From Platycnemis pennipes (taxonomy: Eukaryota; Arthropoda; Insecta; Odonata; Platycnemididae): 64,000 nucleotides of DNA. Under the pieces are notes generated by a model. The model ran no database searches. It saw only the letters and a list, made by a program, of their open reading frames with translations, and was not told the DNA's origin. The DNA lies in contig OW121847.1 in assembly GCA_933228895.1 (NCBI GenBank), forward strand, positions 84,361,656 through 84,425,655, read 5' to 3'. Shown here piece by piece: positions 11,150-22,693 of this stretch (position 1 is its first letter; the number at the start of each line of letters is the position of its first letter). The position numbers and the translations under genes were made by a program.

Positions 11150-13440
11150 TATCTACTCTTATTTACGCCTCGCCGTCTCCAGAAATGTTTTGAAAGAACT
11201 ACCTGCAATTCATACTGATCAAGTATTTCTGAATTTGACCGGCTTCTTATATCCCAATTCCCAAAAAATACAGTTGAACTTGAACCATACGTAACATATT
11301 TTTTAATTATTCATGGTATAAAATCATTTATCGGATATGTATTCACCGTTAACTGTTCTCTTGCATGCACCAAATGCCATTCAGGACGAAGTATGTTTTA
11401 AGCAGAGTTATTTTATTTCTGAATGAGACAGGACTATTCAGTAAAATATAATCCTCATCGTTTTTTAATCACTTTACATAATTTTTAAATAAGTGACATA
11501 ACTGCAATAGACAAATCTTTATTATTATTACTATTACATTTATTACATTTATCGAGAAGACTGTGTAGAGGTGCAAAATGACCTAGCCGTCGACGCACCC
11601 TACAATTTTAAACCTACCTACGAAGTACATTTAACGCTAATGAACAAATGTGCTTTGTGGGAGCCTCATTAAAGTCAAGGTGATGCTCAATCAGGATCTC
11701 AGCCCCAAGTCTTTTAGGGAAATACAAGACAAAATACGGCATTAACCATTTCAAATCCTTGCTGAGTCCGCAAACTTTACAATCACCAAACAATTCACTC
11801 CAGTCTATTACGTTTCCCGCTCATTTTTGTAAAGATTTATGGTTGCAGTTTCAGATCTCAATGCGTGTCAAATTCTTTGAGGAATACCAGTGAAACTGCA
11901 ATCCATTATTTTGCCAGCATTCGGAATAAAACACTTAATCAAACATGGACCACGCCTTTCACCGGAACCCATATTCTTTATGAGCTTTAATTTCTCAACC
12001 GATTTCTACTAGGGTTTTTTCTCTTCAGATGCAATCTTCTTAAATTAGTATTTCTATAGATGAATAATTTAAGGAATTTATTAGTAGGTACTTAAGATAT
12101 TACCATACGATTTAGGGATATGATGATAACACAAATAAGTGAAATAATGATAATACTGAATGGTGAAAGATAGCTATAGAACCTAATGGTTTTTCCTGCG
12201 TATTTTTTCCAATCTACATCTTATTTTTAAAAACAACACATTATATGCACATTTGACTGCCTATCCAGTAAACTAGCAATCATGGTTTCCCCTGCCATGG
12301 TGGATTTGTTATCATCTGTGTCGAACGTAATCTTCTTTCACTAATACAGTGAGGTACTTTCAAACAATTAATGAATATTTTAACTGAAGAGGCTTTAATG
12401 AGTTCCATTTAGTCTCGTTCGGTAAATAATCGTTTGATTAGCTTATGGCCCATTTATAGCAGGTTTTAGTAAGCATATATCCGGCAAAGGCATCCACTCT
12501 TCCATTCAATAACGCTAAATAATCAACTGACTTGTGCTGATGAGTTATTATTGAAAATGATCCGATATGCTATGTTTTCTAAAAATTGAAAAATTAATAG
12601 ATATCAATCTCATTTTCTCAAACGTAATTTGACCAATTCTATCTGTAAAATAGATAATTTCATTCACTTAATTCTCAACTCAAAAAAAAGAAACATCATA
12701 TGACACTAGACACATTCACCCTGAATACTTAGATTATATTATATATAAATTTAGAAAATTAAGGATATTTTCTTGAAAAATTCTAAAATCTTGAGCAAAA
12801 ATATTCCGATAAATGGTGTTTAAATGGCAAAAACATAGATGTCTCGATTCTACCCACTTCAATGTCTATGGCATTGGGTCCAAAAATTTATTTTCATGAA
12901 TCATAAGTAGCAGATTAAGTAATATTTGCGTAAGAATAAATTTCATTCGCCCAATCGAAAAAGTGAATGCAGCTACTATTAAAAGTATAGCAAAATCAAT
13001 TTCACAGATGAAATGACGAATAGCCCTCATAAATGGAAAACAATGACATTCTCCATCGAAGGTATACCCTGGTTGAACACAGGAACGGATGAGCATTAAT
13101 AAGAACACTTCACCTATTTTGGAGGAAAATAAGTAGGTACCTAAGGTACCGACACATAGATAATATATAATTAGGGGAGCACTAATTGCATATTGCTCAA
13201 CCAAAAGAGGCATTAAAAAAAGATAAAGCTAGTGTGTGAGATTAAAATAGGAACTACCAGTTTACAAAAATCGAGACAAGGTGATAAGTAGTGATGCATT
13301 GTGTTTCGCGACTTAACTTCGACGATACAAGAGAGAATATCTTGGAGGACCTAGAGATGAGGTATTTGAACAGAATGGAGAGGGAAAGGTTGACTTATTA
13401 TTACCATTATCACTCACCAATTAAAGTGGGTTTTGATGGG
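11150..13440. other. AT-rich intergenic stretch
   Basis: I see no gene, RNA or well-defined repeat. The minus-strand open frame at 12866-13213 (115 codons) is hydrophobic and AT-driven and matches nothing I know. Confidence 0.5.
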
Positions 13441-13459
13441 CATATTTATTTCCACGACC

Positions 13460-13990
13460 CCGATTTTTTTACACGATATCCTTCAGTTCCGTGTCATGTC
13501 TACCTCTCATCACACTATTCTTTACCACCCGTTCTCTTCTGCTTACCCTGCTTACCAAACATTCTTCTCCTTCGACTAACTTCAAAACATCCTTGTCCCT
13601 CATTACTTGTTCCATTCACTCCCTTTACATTATCCAAATTTCTTCATTCAATATCCTCTGCCACCATTGCAAACACTTTCTCAGTAGCCCTCCTTTTGAC
13701 CAACCTTCCTTTCTCCATACCCACTTCTCAAAAACCCGAAGTCTATTTTCAACTTTCTTCCTAACAGTCCATGATTCGACGCCATAACAGGCCAGTCCTT
13801 TTTTACGCACTTACTCAATGATCTTAGAAGTAAATGCCACTTTTACAAACGGAATTCTCCTTCAAACTTCGTCCTTGTCTATACTCATGTTCCGCCATCA
13901 TACTCAGGTAGTTAAATTACTTCAGTTCCTCTGGCTCGCGAATTACTACCAATGACTTTAATCTGACCTTTTGAAGTGTAAACTTCTTTT
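13460..13990 (-). mobile_element. RTE-like LINE, C-terminal fragment
   Basis: The minus strand encodes ACYGVESWTVRKKVENRLR, then VFEKWVWRKEGW and LLRKCLQWWQRILNEE. This matches the conserved C-terminal segment of RTE-like LINE proteins after the reverse transcriptase (pattern LYGSETWTL..., RLEAFEMWLWRRM...). Further 5' on that strand (toward 13920) an EELK.FNYLS phrase fits the preceding segment. Stops and frameshifts interrupt it, so it is a dead fragment. Confidence 0.6.
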
Positions 13991-14394
13991 GGGCCGTTGG
14001 GCACTTTTGGCTTGGGGGAAAAAGAGCAAACTCGCGTCATGTACCGTCAAATTCTTCTTTCCGGGGCCCCGCTTAGCATGCCGAATGTAAACTCATGAGA
14101 ACGCTCGTCCTTTAACAGGGTTAGATGGAGTAGTGATTAGAATCGTCGTCCCACGTTCCGAAGGTCCCAAGATCTGGTGGTGGAGCATTTCTTTTTGAGA
14201 ATTTTTTTGGGAACAATTCTTGACAATTTCTTTCAGATTTTGTTTTGATCTTGTCAAAAAGTTTTTTCCGACAAATTTGTGGGGGAAAAATGGTTTTTCA
14301 TACAGAATGTGTGTTCATGAGAATTTCTTTCGGAAATTTGACCCACGCACCTGATCTGCTATATCGAGAAAAAAAATTGGAATTATTCTGTACA

Positions 14395-15980
14395 CACGAA
14401 AGCATGGACAAACGTCATGAAGGCAACGCAACTTGTGTTGAATCCGCGATGTTAGAAAATGCAGAAAGTGGAAGAGAGCGGCAAGAAGATCAAAAGGGTA
14501 ATGAAACAACAGACGAAATGGGTGAGATTTTACAATTGAATAATTTAGCGGAAGGGCAGGGATATGAAAGAAAGAGGAAGAAAGCCGAAGATGACGGAAA
14601 TTATCGCGCTAAAATGAAAGAATTGGGGAGAATTGACGCTGATCCCGAATTGGAAAAAACTAACATGGATCAGAAGAGAAAAAATGCTGGAATCAGCATT
14701 TCTGGCATATTAATATGCCAGAAATTACCGCGCAAGAAAGAAAGAATGTATTCATAAGAGTGCACAGGAAGCGGAAACCAAGAGGAAAAAAGCCAAATAT
14801 GCCAGAAATTATCGTCCTAAGAAAAAAGCTGATGTCGAGAATAAAGATTGTGTAGGAAATGAAGATGCTGCTCATAGAAAGAGCCTAGATAAAATTCGTT
14901 CTAAAAATTAGAGGGCGAGACAAGGGACCGATAACATACTACAAACTATGGAAATGACTGATTGCCAAATAGCTGGGCCCTCCAAAAAACTATCATTCAT
15001 TCCCAAGAGAGATCGTATAATTCATTGTTCGCAAATAGCAGGTCCCTCTGAGAAAGGTGCCATTTATACCGTGGAAAGACATTATCTATCCTAATTCTGA
15101 AAGTGGTGGACCATCTCCAGATCTTCATATTCCGGCTATGCTGATTGATGGAGGAGAGGATCGGGGCGAGTCAAATTCGAGTATTGATAATGTTGTGCTC
15201 GATTTCGTTCAACGGTGGAATGAGAAAGACATGTCAAATGAAAATAATATTAACGAACCTCTAATACAAGTGCAACCACAACAGCAAATATGTACAGCTT
15301 ATTCTCAACACATTTGTCGGCACATAAAGAGTTTATAAAGCAATTTATCAATAATGAATTTGGACATGCTTGCGATGCTTGTGATAGACTTTGGTCTCAA
15401 AATGATTTAAAATCATTTACCAATATTGACAGTACAAAAAGCACAATATTAATCAGAAATATTTCGGTTCAGAAATCGGAATTTCAGATATGTGCAACCT
15501 GTATCACAAGCATTCACAAAAATAATATCCCACAACTATCAGTATATACTGGTTTCAAATATCCCCTATTTCCAGATAGTTTGAAAAATTTTCCATTAGA
15601 TTTGGTGACTAAAAGATTAATATCACCCCGAATTCCTTTCATGCAAATAAGGCGACTGCGACATATCCACGGTCAGTTTGGGATTTATGGTCAAGTAATT
15701 AATGTTCCAGTTGAGGTTAATACAATGGTGAGTAAATTACCGCGAAATGTCGATGATGATCACTGTATATACGTTCACATAAAGAGAAAAAAAATACATA
15801 AGTCTAGCTTTCTGCACGGCGTAGTGAACAAAAGAGTGATTAAAGCGTGGCTGAATTATTATTCAGATTTATTTGGGAATATAAATCGGTCAAAGAAGTT
15901 TACACTTCTCCCGTGTGGTCCTAAGCACACTCATTTTTTTATTCTCGAATCTCAGTACTTTAGCCTTCTTATAACATAAA
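14395..15980 (+). mobile_element. Helitron, N-terminal part of Rep-helicase protein (decayed)
   Basis: Three + frames together give the N-terminal part of an animal Helitron protein. Part 1 (14404-14757) is charged, with repeated YRAKMKE-like units. Part 2 (15057-15338) is a linker. Part 3 (15290-15979) has a zinc-finger-like CDACDRLW...CATC motif, then SVYTGFKYP, the block ISPRIPFMQIRRLRHIHGQF, GQVINVPVEVNTMVSKLPR, HCIYVHIKRK and NKRVIKAWLNY. The last blocks are the DUF6570-type region that precedes the Helitron_like_N (Rep) domain. The Rep HUH motif and the helicase are absent: reading stops at 15978. At least two frameshifts make this a pseudogene. Neither terminus (5'-TC, 3'-CTRR hairpin) was identified. 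Confidence 0.75.
14698..14725. repeat. Perfect 28-bp palindrome inside the Helitron ORF
   Basis: ATTTCTGGCATATT is followed immediately by its exact reverse complement, with no loop. It sits in the charged N-terminal section of the Helitron reading frame and may mark a small inverted duplication that disrupted it. Confidence 0.8.
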
Positions 15981-15999
15981 AAGCGTCAAAAATTTTAGG

Positions 16000-18900
16000 T
16001 GACGAAAGAGATTCTTTGGAAACATTTTTCCGTACTGAAAGGCGTGGTTTCCTTAGATCAACGAAATAAATACTTCTTTACACCGCTTCTAATTCCAGAT
16101 GCTCACAAACCAAAATAAACCAGCTCGTACGTAATCAAATGTTACTCTATCCACGGAAAGGTTTAAACACCTTAATCAACATGCCGCTTTGCGAAATTCA
16201 CACCGTGATCCGTGTACTCGAATTTTTTTCTTCAAGTGCATGGAGTCACCACAAAATAATTTTTCTACTCATTTTCACAGAAAGGTTTCCCAAAACTCCA
16301 CGAGAAACCTGTCCCGAATACTCGCTAATCTTCAGAAACTTCCTCTAACCGTTAACCAATTAAAAGTTTGGGCCGTTTTTATTGAATTCCGAGGCCAAAA
16401 CGGCCGAAAAAATTCCTGGGTGGAGGAAGAATGGTAACTTTATTCAGTGAAAATGGTGTCAAAAGAGGATTTCGATTTTTTTCGAACAAGAAAAAATACT
16501 GAGCTAAGAATTGCAAACTTACACTTGGAATGAGCCTGCAGGTCCATTGCATTCAACGTCGTCATTTGTGCATCTTACGCTGAATAACTCTACGTTCATC
16601 CCTCTATTTGGTATAGCATGAATCCGCACGCAATGTTTGACACTCTCTCAGTCAAGATGCTGCGAAAATTAATGTGTACACAAAAAACTGTGAGGGATTA
16701 CGTTTGTATCATCATTCCATACTAAATATTTCAGCAAAATGCAATTTCAGCTAAATTTCAGCTATCAGACCGTGTGAAACATTAAAAGTTGAACTAGTAG
16801 CTCCAAAGGCGGAGTATATAGATATGTATAATAGTTTTAGTAACAAGTAATGGTATACCGGATAATGGTATTTCCTATAATATATTCTTCAAACATGATT
16901 GTAATTTTTCGGATACTAAGGCACTAAAATAAACTTAATAAAATTAAATATTTGATTTATGATCCCTGTGCGGCTGAATGATTTAAATCTGTTCAATGAA
17001 TGGAATTATCGTTCGAACATTTACCTACTAAACATAATTTTACTTCAGATATAAAATTAATCGGTTTTACTTTATGGCTATCATGCAAGGGATTCTAATT
17101 CAATGAACTTTAAAATCTGCTAGTAAACACTGATGAATCATTCTTAGAATTCTTAATTATTATTTTTTATATTTATTTGACAACTGGCAAACGTTCATTA
17201 TTATTTTCTGAAGTGTAAACCAACTTTTATTGTCGGTGTATTTCAACCGAACTAATTCTAGTTCACACAAATTTATGGATGAGCTATAAAATGCTTATAA
17301 TTTTATTGACAGATCCATTGCACACACGCCTACGCATACATGCAAATTTTATCGATTACCCTGTATCTGCCGTATCGTACCTTGCCATTGTATCTACCGT
17401 AACTCTAACACATTCAGTCGGTATCCAACAAAGTAATTACGGAATTTTGAGCGTATATTTAGCATGATCATGCTAATCGAGCAAAACTTGCGAAACGATC
17501 TTTAGATATTATAATGTTTTACACTTCCTAGCGTTTTATTTCTTCAAGATAAATTTCCAGCACGAATATTTCACGTCTAAGAAATATAAAATGTTCGTGC
17601 GTTCGTTTTTCTGTGCACTACAGTCAGAAAGCACCTTATTTCACCACTATCTGCCACTCAGTCGTGGAAAACACGTGTCTCTTTAAATTCAAATTAGCCA
17701 CTGTCCTACTTCTTCGGTAAGTTTCATTCCGCTCTTCTCTTCTACACTTTTCCTCTCGATGGGTGGCGTAATAAAACAACCTATGCCACAGAAAAACTTA
17801 AGAACACAATTCCAGTTGAAAAAAATTGAATGTGTTGTTAAGAAAATGTCAGCAACTATTAAGAAAGCGATACGTGTCCAAATGATTACCGTGTGCTTGA
17901 GTGTGGTTCATTACAACCAACAACTTACTAAGGAGTGTCGTCATTTGAAAGTAAAAACACATATTGTTTCTCTTAAAATTCCAATTTCAGCAACTTTTTG
18001 CGTGAATCTACAAATATATTTTGTCAACGCCCGGTACCTAAGAGTGACCTCAGATCACAGTTATGTGTTGTGATCAATTTCAACGATTACCCTAGAGTTT
18101 CCTTCATACATTTCTCCATAGATGTCGATTGATATATGCTAAGAAGCAGGTTACTGTCTCGATATGGAAGTAAATGACCTTGACATAAACACCAGTTCAC
18201 GGCGAGGAACTAAAACCCTCTACGTCAATGAAAGTGATGGAATAAAATATATATTATTACTCTGAGAAGGGCCTCTGGAGCTGGGTGGGGAAACTTCGCA
18301 GTCCTCATTTGACTTCACCCGATCCTTTCAGTCGTCGCACCACCTCTCTCATCCCTTTCCTAAACAAGCAGCCTTCCACTGATGCTCCCATTCGCAGCCC
18401 ATCTCTCCCCAACCGACCTCCCCATTCTTGGGAGATCCCTCATTACTGACCCTCACCTCACAATATCCCATGTAATCACCTACCGAACGACTAAAGGATC
18501 CAACGTTAATTACAGGGTGATCAAATGGATAGCCCCCCACCGTCTTCTCTCCCATTTGCGAGAGCACCTATTGGCCCTCTCAATTCCCACTTCACGAGTT
18601 GACACGGTGCCTCACAGGAAACCAACGCGACGCTTTGGGAGCAAGCAACTATCGAATCAGGGCACGAGGCGTATCTACGAATAACGTTTTACGCTGATTA
18701 TTTTTGTGCGTAGAAAAATAAGCTCCTCCACAGTGTAGACATTTAGAAACTTGATTTCTATTAGTAACAAGCATACAATGGGTTACTCGTGCCTAATTAA
18801 TATAAGAACTAATTCAAACGTACAAAGTTTAAGAATAACTACCACAACCGCGATGAGGAAATTGAGATTTTGGTAAGTTATTTCGATTATGCCCTTACAT

Positions 18901-19180
18901 TGTGTCCACCACGTTTCTCATTCCTGGAATGTAAATGCCCTGGAAGCACCTTCACTCTTTCTACTTGTGCGTGGGAGATTCGTTATTTCCTCATCCACTC
19001 GAATTTTGGATGAGCCTTGACAAAGTTTCATTGAGGGCAATTCTTATTCCCACCACCGGAACTATCTCGGTAGTAGACCTTATGAGTGCTTTATATTAAT
19101 ATAAATATAATTTATGAGTGCTTATAATTAATTTCAAACTGATCGGACGGTAACCACACGACTTATTTACCCAAATACTC
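16000..19180. other. AT-rich stretch without a recognisable gene
   Basis: No domain or exon is recognised. A C/T-rich, GC-richer part at about 18280-18690 has a 100-codon open frame with no known similarity and could be an old LINE piece. Confidence 0.45.
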
Positions 19181-19189
19181 CCCTGAGCA

Positions 19190-19353
19190 CCCATAAGGGT
19201 GTACGGCAGGGGGTGTATGAAAAAATCAAACATTCATTACATATCATGCATAAAAAGGATTAGTGATTATATACTAGTCTAAACTGCACAATTTAAAAAA
19301 GATTTTAAAAAACAAAACAAGCATGCAAAAACAATCTGTTAGTTGGGTTAGCA
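19190..19353 (-). mobile_element. LINE family B 3' tail, minus strand
   Basis: Its reverse complement matches the 3' end of the family B copies: GCTAACCCAACTAACAG, GTTTTTGCATGCTTG, TTTTTATGCATGATATGTA, then CACCCCCTGCC.TACACCC. It is 5'-truncated to about 165 bp and points toward a + strand copy that begins 320 bp away, so the two form an inverted pair. Confidence 0.75.
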
Positions 19354-19629
19354 TAAAGTTCTTTTACCATTCGGGTTTATACGCGACTCCCTGATCACCT
19401 GCTCGAGACATAGTCAAGATTGCCCTAACGAAAGAATATGAGCATTAGTGATGACGCTGCAGAAATGGGACAGGTCAGCGAGAGATGGTGAGGGGAAACT
19501 TGACTGACCATCAATGAAATATCTACAAGAGTATATCGAGCTTCGCCTTACAGTTTTGAGTGAAGGCAACGGTGAGAGCGACAAAGGAGATATTCTGCCG
19601 CGTCCTTGATTGACTTCAAGGGCAAAAGT

Positions 19630-19670
19630 GTAGAGCTGGAATTGCAGCATCGCTGTAATTCCAGCTCTAC
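19630..19670. repeat. 19-bp inverted repeat at LINE B 5' junction
   Basis: The arms GTAGAGCTGGAATTGCAGC and GCTGTAATTCCAGCTCTAC pair over 19 positions with one mismatch around a 3-nt loop (ATC). It lies where the + strand LINE B copy begins, consistent with snap-back or template switching at the 5' end of insertion. Confidence 0.7.
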
Positions 19671-19675
19671 GCAGT

Positions 19676-20298
19676 ATTCCAGCATATGCTGCCAGTGTAT
19701 GGGATCCCTACGAAATCGGTCTAAATAACGAACTTGAATGTGTGAAGCGAAGATCGGCAAGATTTGTAAAGGGACGGTACGATAATCTTATTAGCGTAAC
19801 CAGTCTATTAAATGAATTAAATTGGGAATCATTGTCAGATCGCAGGTTGAAATTTAGACTTAATCTCTTAAAAAAATGCCAAGACCATATTTTCAGTGAT
19901 GATGTTAAAAATATTTTGCGGACCCCAACTTACTATGGTAGACTGGACCATAATCACAATATTAGAGAAATTGATTGCCGAACTGACAGATTCAAAATGT
20001 CCTTTTTTCCTCGTACTATTAGGGATATGAATAACGGTAAATATATCCAGTACGAGTGTAGCAATGGATAACATTGGTTGCTGCATGTTGGTATAAGGAC
20101 CTAAAGCTAACCCAACTAACAGCATGTTTTTGCATGTATGCTTTGTTATTTTTATCTTTTTTTAAATAGCGTCGTTTTGATCATACCTATACAAGTACTA
20201 ATCTTTTTTATGCATGATATGTAGTGCATGTTTGGTGAGAGTTCACCCCCTGCCACACACCTTTATGGTGGCTTGCAGGGTATTATGTAGAAGTAGAT
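19676..20298 (+). mobile_element. LINE family B, 5'-truncated copy
   Basis: It encodes the C-terminal end of a CR1/Jockey-like reverse transcriptase ORF: ASVWDPYEIGLNNE, RRSARFVKGRYDN, LNELNWESLSDRRLKFRLNL, TPTYYGRLDH, IREIDCRTDRFKMSFFPRT, ending at a stop at 20069-20071. The 3' UTR follows with GCATGATATGTAGTGCATG, the CACCCCCTGCCACACACC box and a GTATTATGTAGAAGTAGAT end. The reading frame is open across this remnant, so this copy is relatively young. No catalytic core is included. Confidence 0.8.
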
Positions 20299-20395
20299 CG
20301 CTACCGTCGAAGACCAAAATATTTTGCTCATTTTGGCACAATGAAGCTAAAATGGGGTTTTATTCCCAATTAATTAGTAGGAACTAAGGAGTAAA

Positions 20396-21028
20396 GAACT
20401 CGGCACAGTTTGTGAAGACCCTACAAGATTTCCACCCGGCTCAAATGGACATCATTGTCAGTTTCGATGTCGTGTCCTTATTCACTCGTGTTCCACTGAA
20501 GGAAACGCTTCATCTCCTGGAAGCCCGTATTGACAAAAAGACAGTCTATTTCATCATGCGCTGACCTCTAATTAAAGATAAATTAAGGTAAATATATTCC
20601 TCCACAATGGAAAATATTAAGAACAAGTTGATGGCGTCCCAATGGGATCACCACTCTCTCCTGCCACTGCTAATTTCTATATGGAATACTTCGAAGAAAG
20701 AGCCCTAGCCGCCCTTAAACCGAAGCATTACTTCCACTACGTAGACGACACTTTTATAGTTTGGTCACATGGGCCCAAGGAACTAGAGAACTTCCTTGAG
20801 CACATGAATAAACAGCATCCGAGCATTCAATTCACGATGGAGGTGGAGAAAAAAATTGCTTACCATTTCTCGATATTTTAATCCAACGGAAGGAGGACGG
20901 TACTTTGGGTCACCGAGTGTATCGAAAACCTACACCCACAGACTTGTACCAAAATGGCCAAAGTCACTACCATAGGCCCCAAAAAAAAGCTGTTATCTCT
21001 AGCCTCCTGCATCGTGCAAACACTGTAT
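20396..21028 (+). mobile_element. Penelope-like element, reverse transcriptase part
   Basis: The + strand reads NSAQFVKTLQDF, DIIVSFDVVSLFTRVPLKET, then (after a frameshift and an in-frame TAA in NGKY-stop-EQVDGV) VPMGSPLSPATANFYMEYFE, YFHYVDDTFIVWSHGPKELE, FLEHMNKQHPSIQFTMEVE and HRPQKKAVISSLLHRA. These are the core motifs of Penelope-like reverse transcriptases: FDVVSLFT with the first Asp, GSPLSP, and the YVDD box, which is intact. The 5' part is missing. The element is interrupted by a LINE at the 8-bp CACTGTAT (21021-21028) and resumes at 22694. Confidence 0.85.
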
Positions 21029-22693
21029 CTACATCTAGACGATACCCTGCAACCCACCGCGAGGGTGTGTGGCAGGGGGTGAAGATCACCAAGCATGCAC
21101 TACCGACATGCGAACAAGCAACTACATTGCTAGTATCTATAGTATTTAAGGGGTTAATACATGCATCATGCACTACCGACTACTCTAAAATATTTCCCCT
21201 ACCTATCCCATCGCTATGCTGCCTATTCTGTTCTCTTATAGTACGGGGGAAAAATGCCATTTTTAATCTATCAGTACGACAATCTATCGCTCTAATCTTG
21301 TTTATCTGATCGAATCTAGCATAATACGCTGGTGTTTTTAATATGTGCCTAACATCTTCAGTAAAGCTATCCGATTCAAATTTCTCTAATAGATTTAATC
21401 TGTACCATAACCTACGCTCTGATAATGACTCCCACCCTAATTATTGTATTAATTCTGAATCACTACTCAACCTATAGTAACACCTTTTAACGAACCTAGC
21501 TGCTCTACGCTGCACACTGTCTAGTTCTCTGATAAAACCTAATTCATTCGGATCCCATACACTGGCTCCATACTCAAGGTGGGGCCTAACTAGTGAAAAG
21601 TAACATCGCTCTTTTGTCTTCTCATCACATTTTCCAAGTGCTCTTTTTATAAATCCTAGCTTTCTCTTCGCTCGGCCGCATATTTCCCGGATGTGTCTAC
21701 CCCACGATAAATCTTTAGTGATTGATACATCTAAATACCTTATGATTTCAACGCTCTTGATCTTCGTGTTATTAATTTTATAGGATAGCTCTATCGAATT
21801 ATTCCTCCTCCAAAAATTGATAACTACACACTTTATAAGGTTAAGTTCTAACTGCCATCTGTCGCACCACTCTTGAATTGCATCAAAATCCTTGCTAAGC
21901 GATTTCCTGTCTTCTTCTTTAGATATACCCCTATACACTACAGCAACGTCTGCAAAAAGTCTAAGCTTACTACTAATTACGGTACCCAAATCGTTTATGT
22001 ATAAAAGAAATAGAAGCGGACCTATTACGCTACCCTGGGGAACTCCCGATGTGACTTTGATTGTGTCCGACATGATACCATCTATAACAACCCTCTGCTC
22101 TCGCCCACTTAAGAATTCTTTTACCAAACAAAAAACGTCTTTATTTATACCAAAACTCTCTAATTTCAAGATTAATTTACCATGAGGAACTTTATCGAAT
22201 GCCTTTTTAAAATCTGAAAATATTGCATCAACTTCAGTACTGTTTTCGCCGCAGACTAAAATATCATGTACGAATAAAGCTAATTGTGTCTCGAAAGATC
22301 TCCCTTTCCGGAACCCATGTTGGCTGTTTATGAGTAATCCCTGACTATCCAAATGCCCCATGATTGAACTGACTACAATGTGCTCAAATACCTTACAAGA
22401 GATTGACGTGACTGGAATGGGTCTGTAGTTACTAGGTTCTTCCCTATCAGCGCTTTTAAAAATAGGTGTAATGTTAGCTACTCTCCAATCCTTGGGTACT
22501 GTGTGGTTCTTTATTGTTTTATTGAATATTATTTCTAGATAGGGGGCTATTTCAGAAGCTAACGTTTTATATACTCTGGAAGGAATTTGATCGGGACATG
22601 ATGATTTGTTTTTACTAATGTTTTTTAACTGCTGCTCTAATCCGCGACATGAAATGCGGGCATCTGCTCACAGAATGTGTTCGGCGGTGGTTC
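21029..22693 (-). mobile_element. LINE family A (CR1/Jockey-like) nested in the Penelope element
   Basis: A 5'-truncated non-LTR element of 1.67 kb on the minus strand. From 22640 downward it encodes the reverse transcriptase: NKSSCPDQIPS, DWRVANITPIFKS, NYRPIPVTSISCKVFE, QHGFRKGRSFETQLALF, SDFKKAFDKVPHG (motif A), VTSGVPQGSVIGPLLFLLYI (motif B) and LFADVAVVY (motif C). Motif C should read FADD: the second catalytic Asp is Val (GTT at 21945-21947), so the enzyme is dead. A stop at 21441-21443 interrupts the C-terminal part, which continues in frame to about 21218 (WESLSERR, AIDCRTDRLKMAFFPRTIRE). The 3' UTR ends in the CTGCAACCCACCGCGAGGG box. CACTGTAT flanks both sides. Confidence 0.88.
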
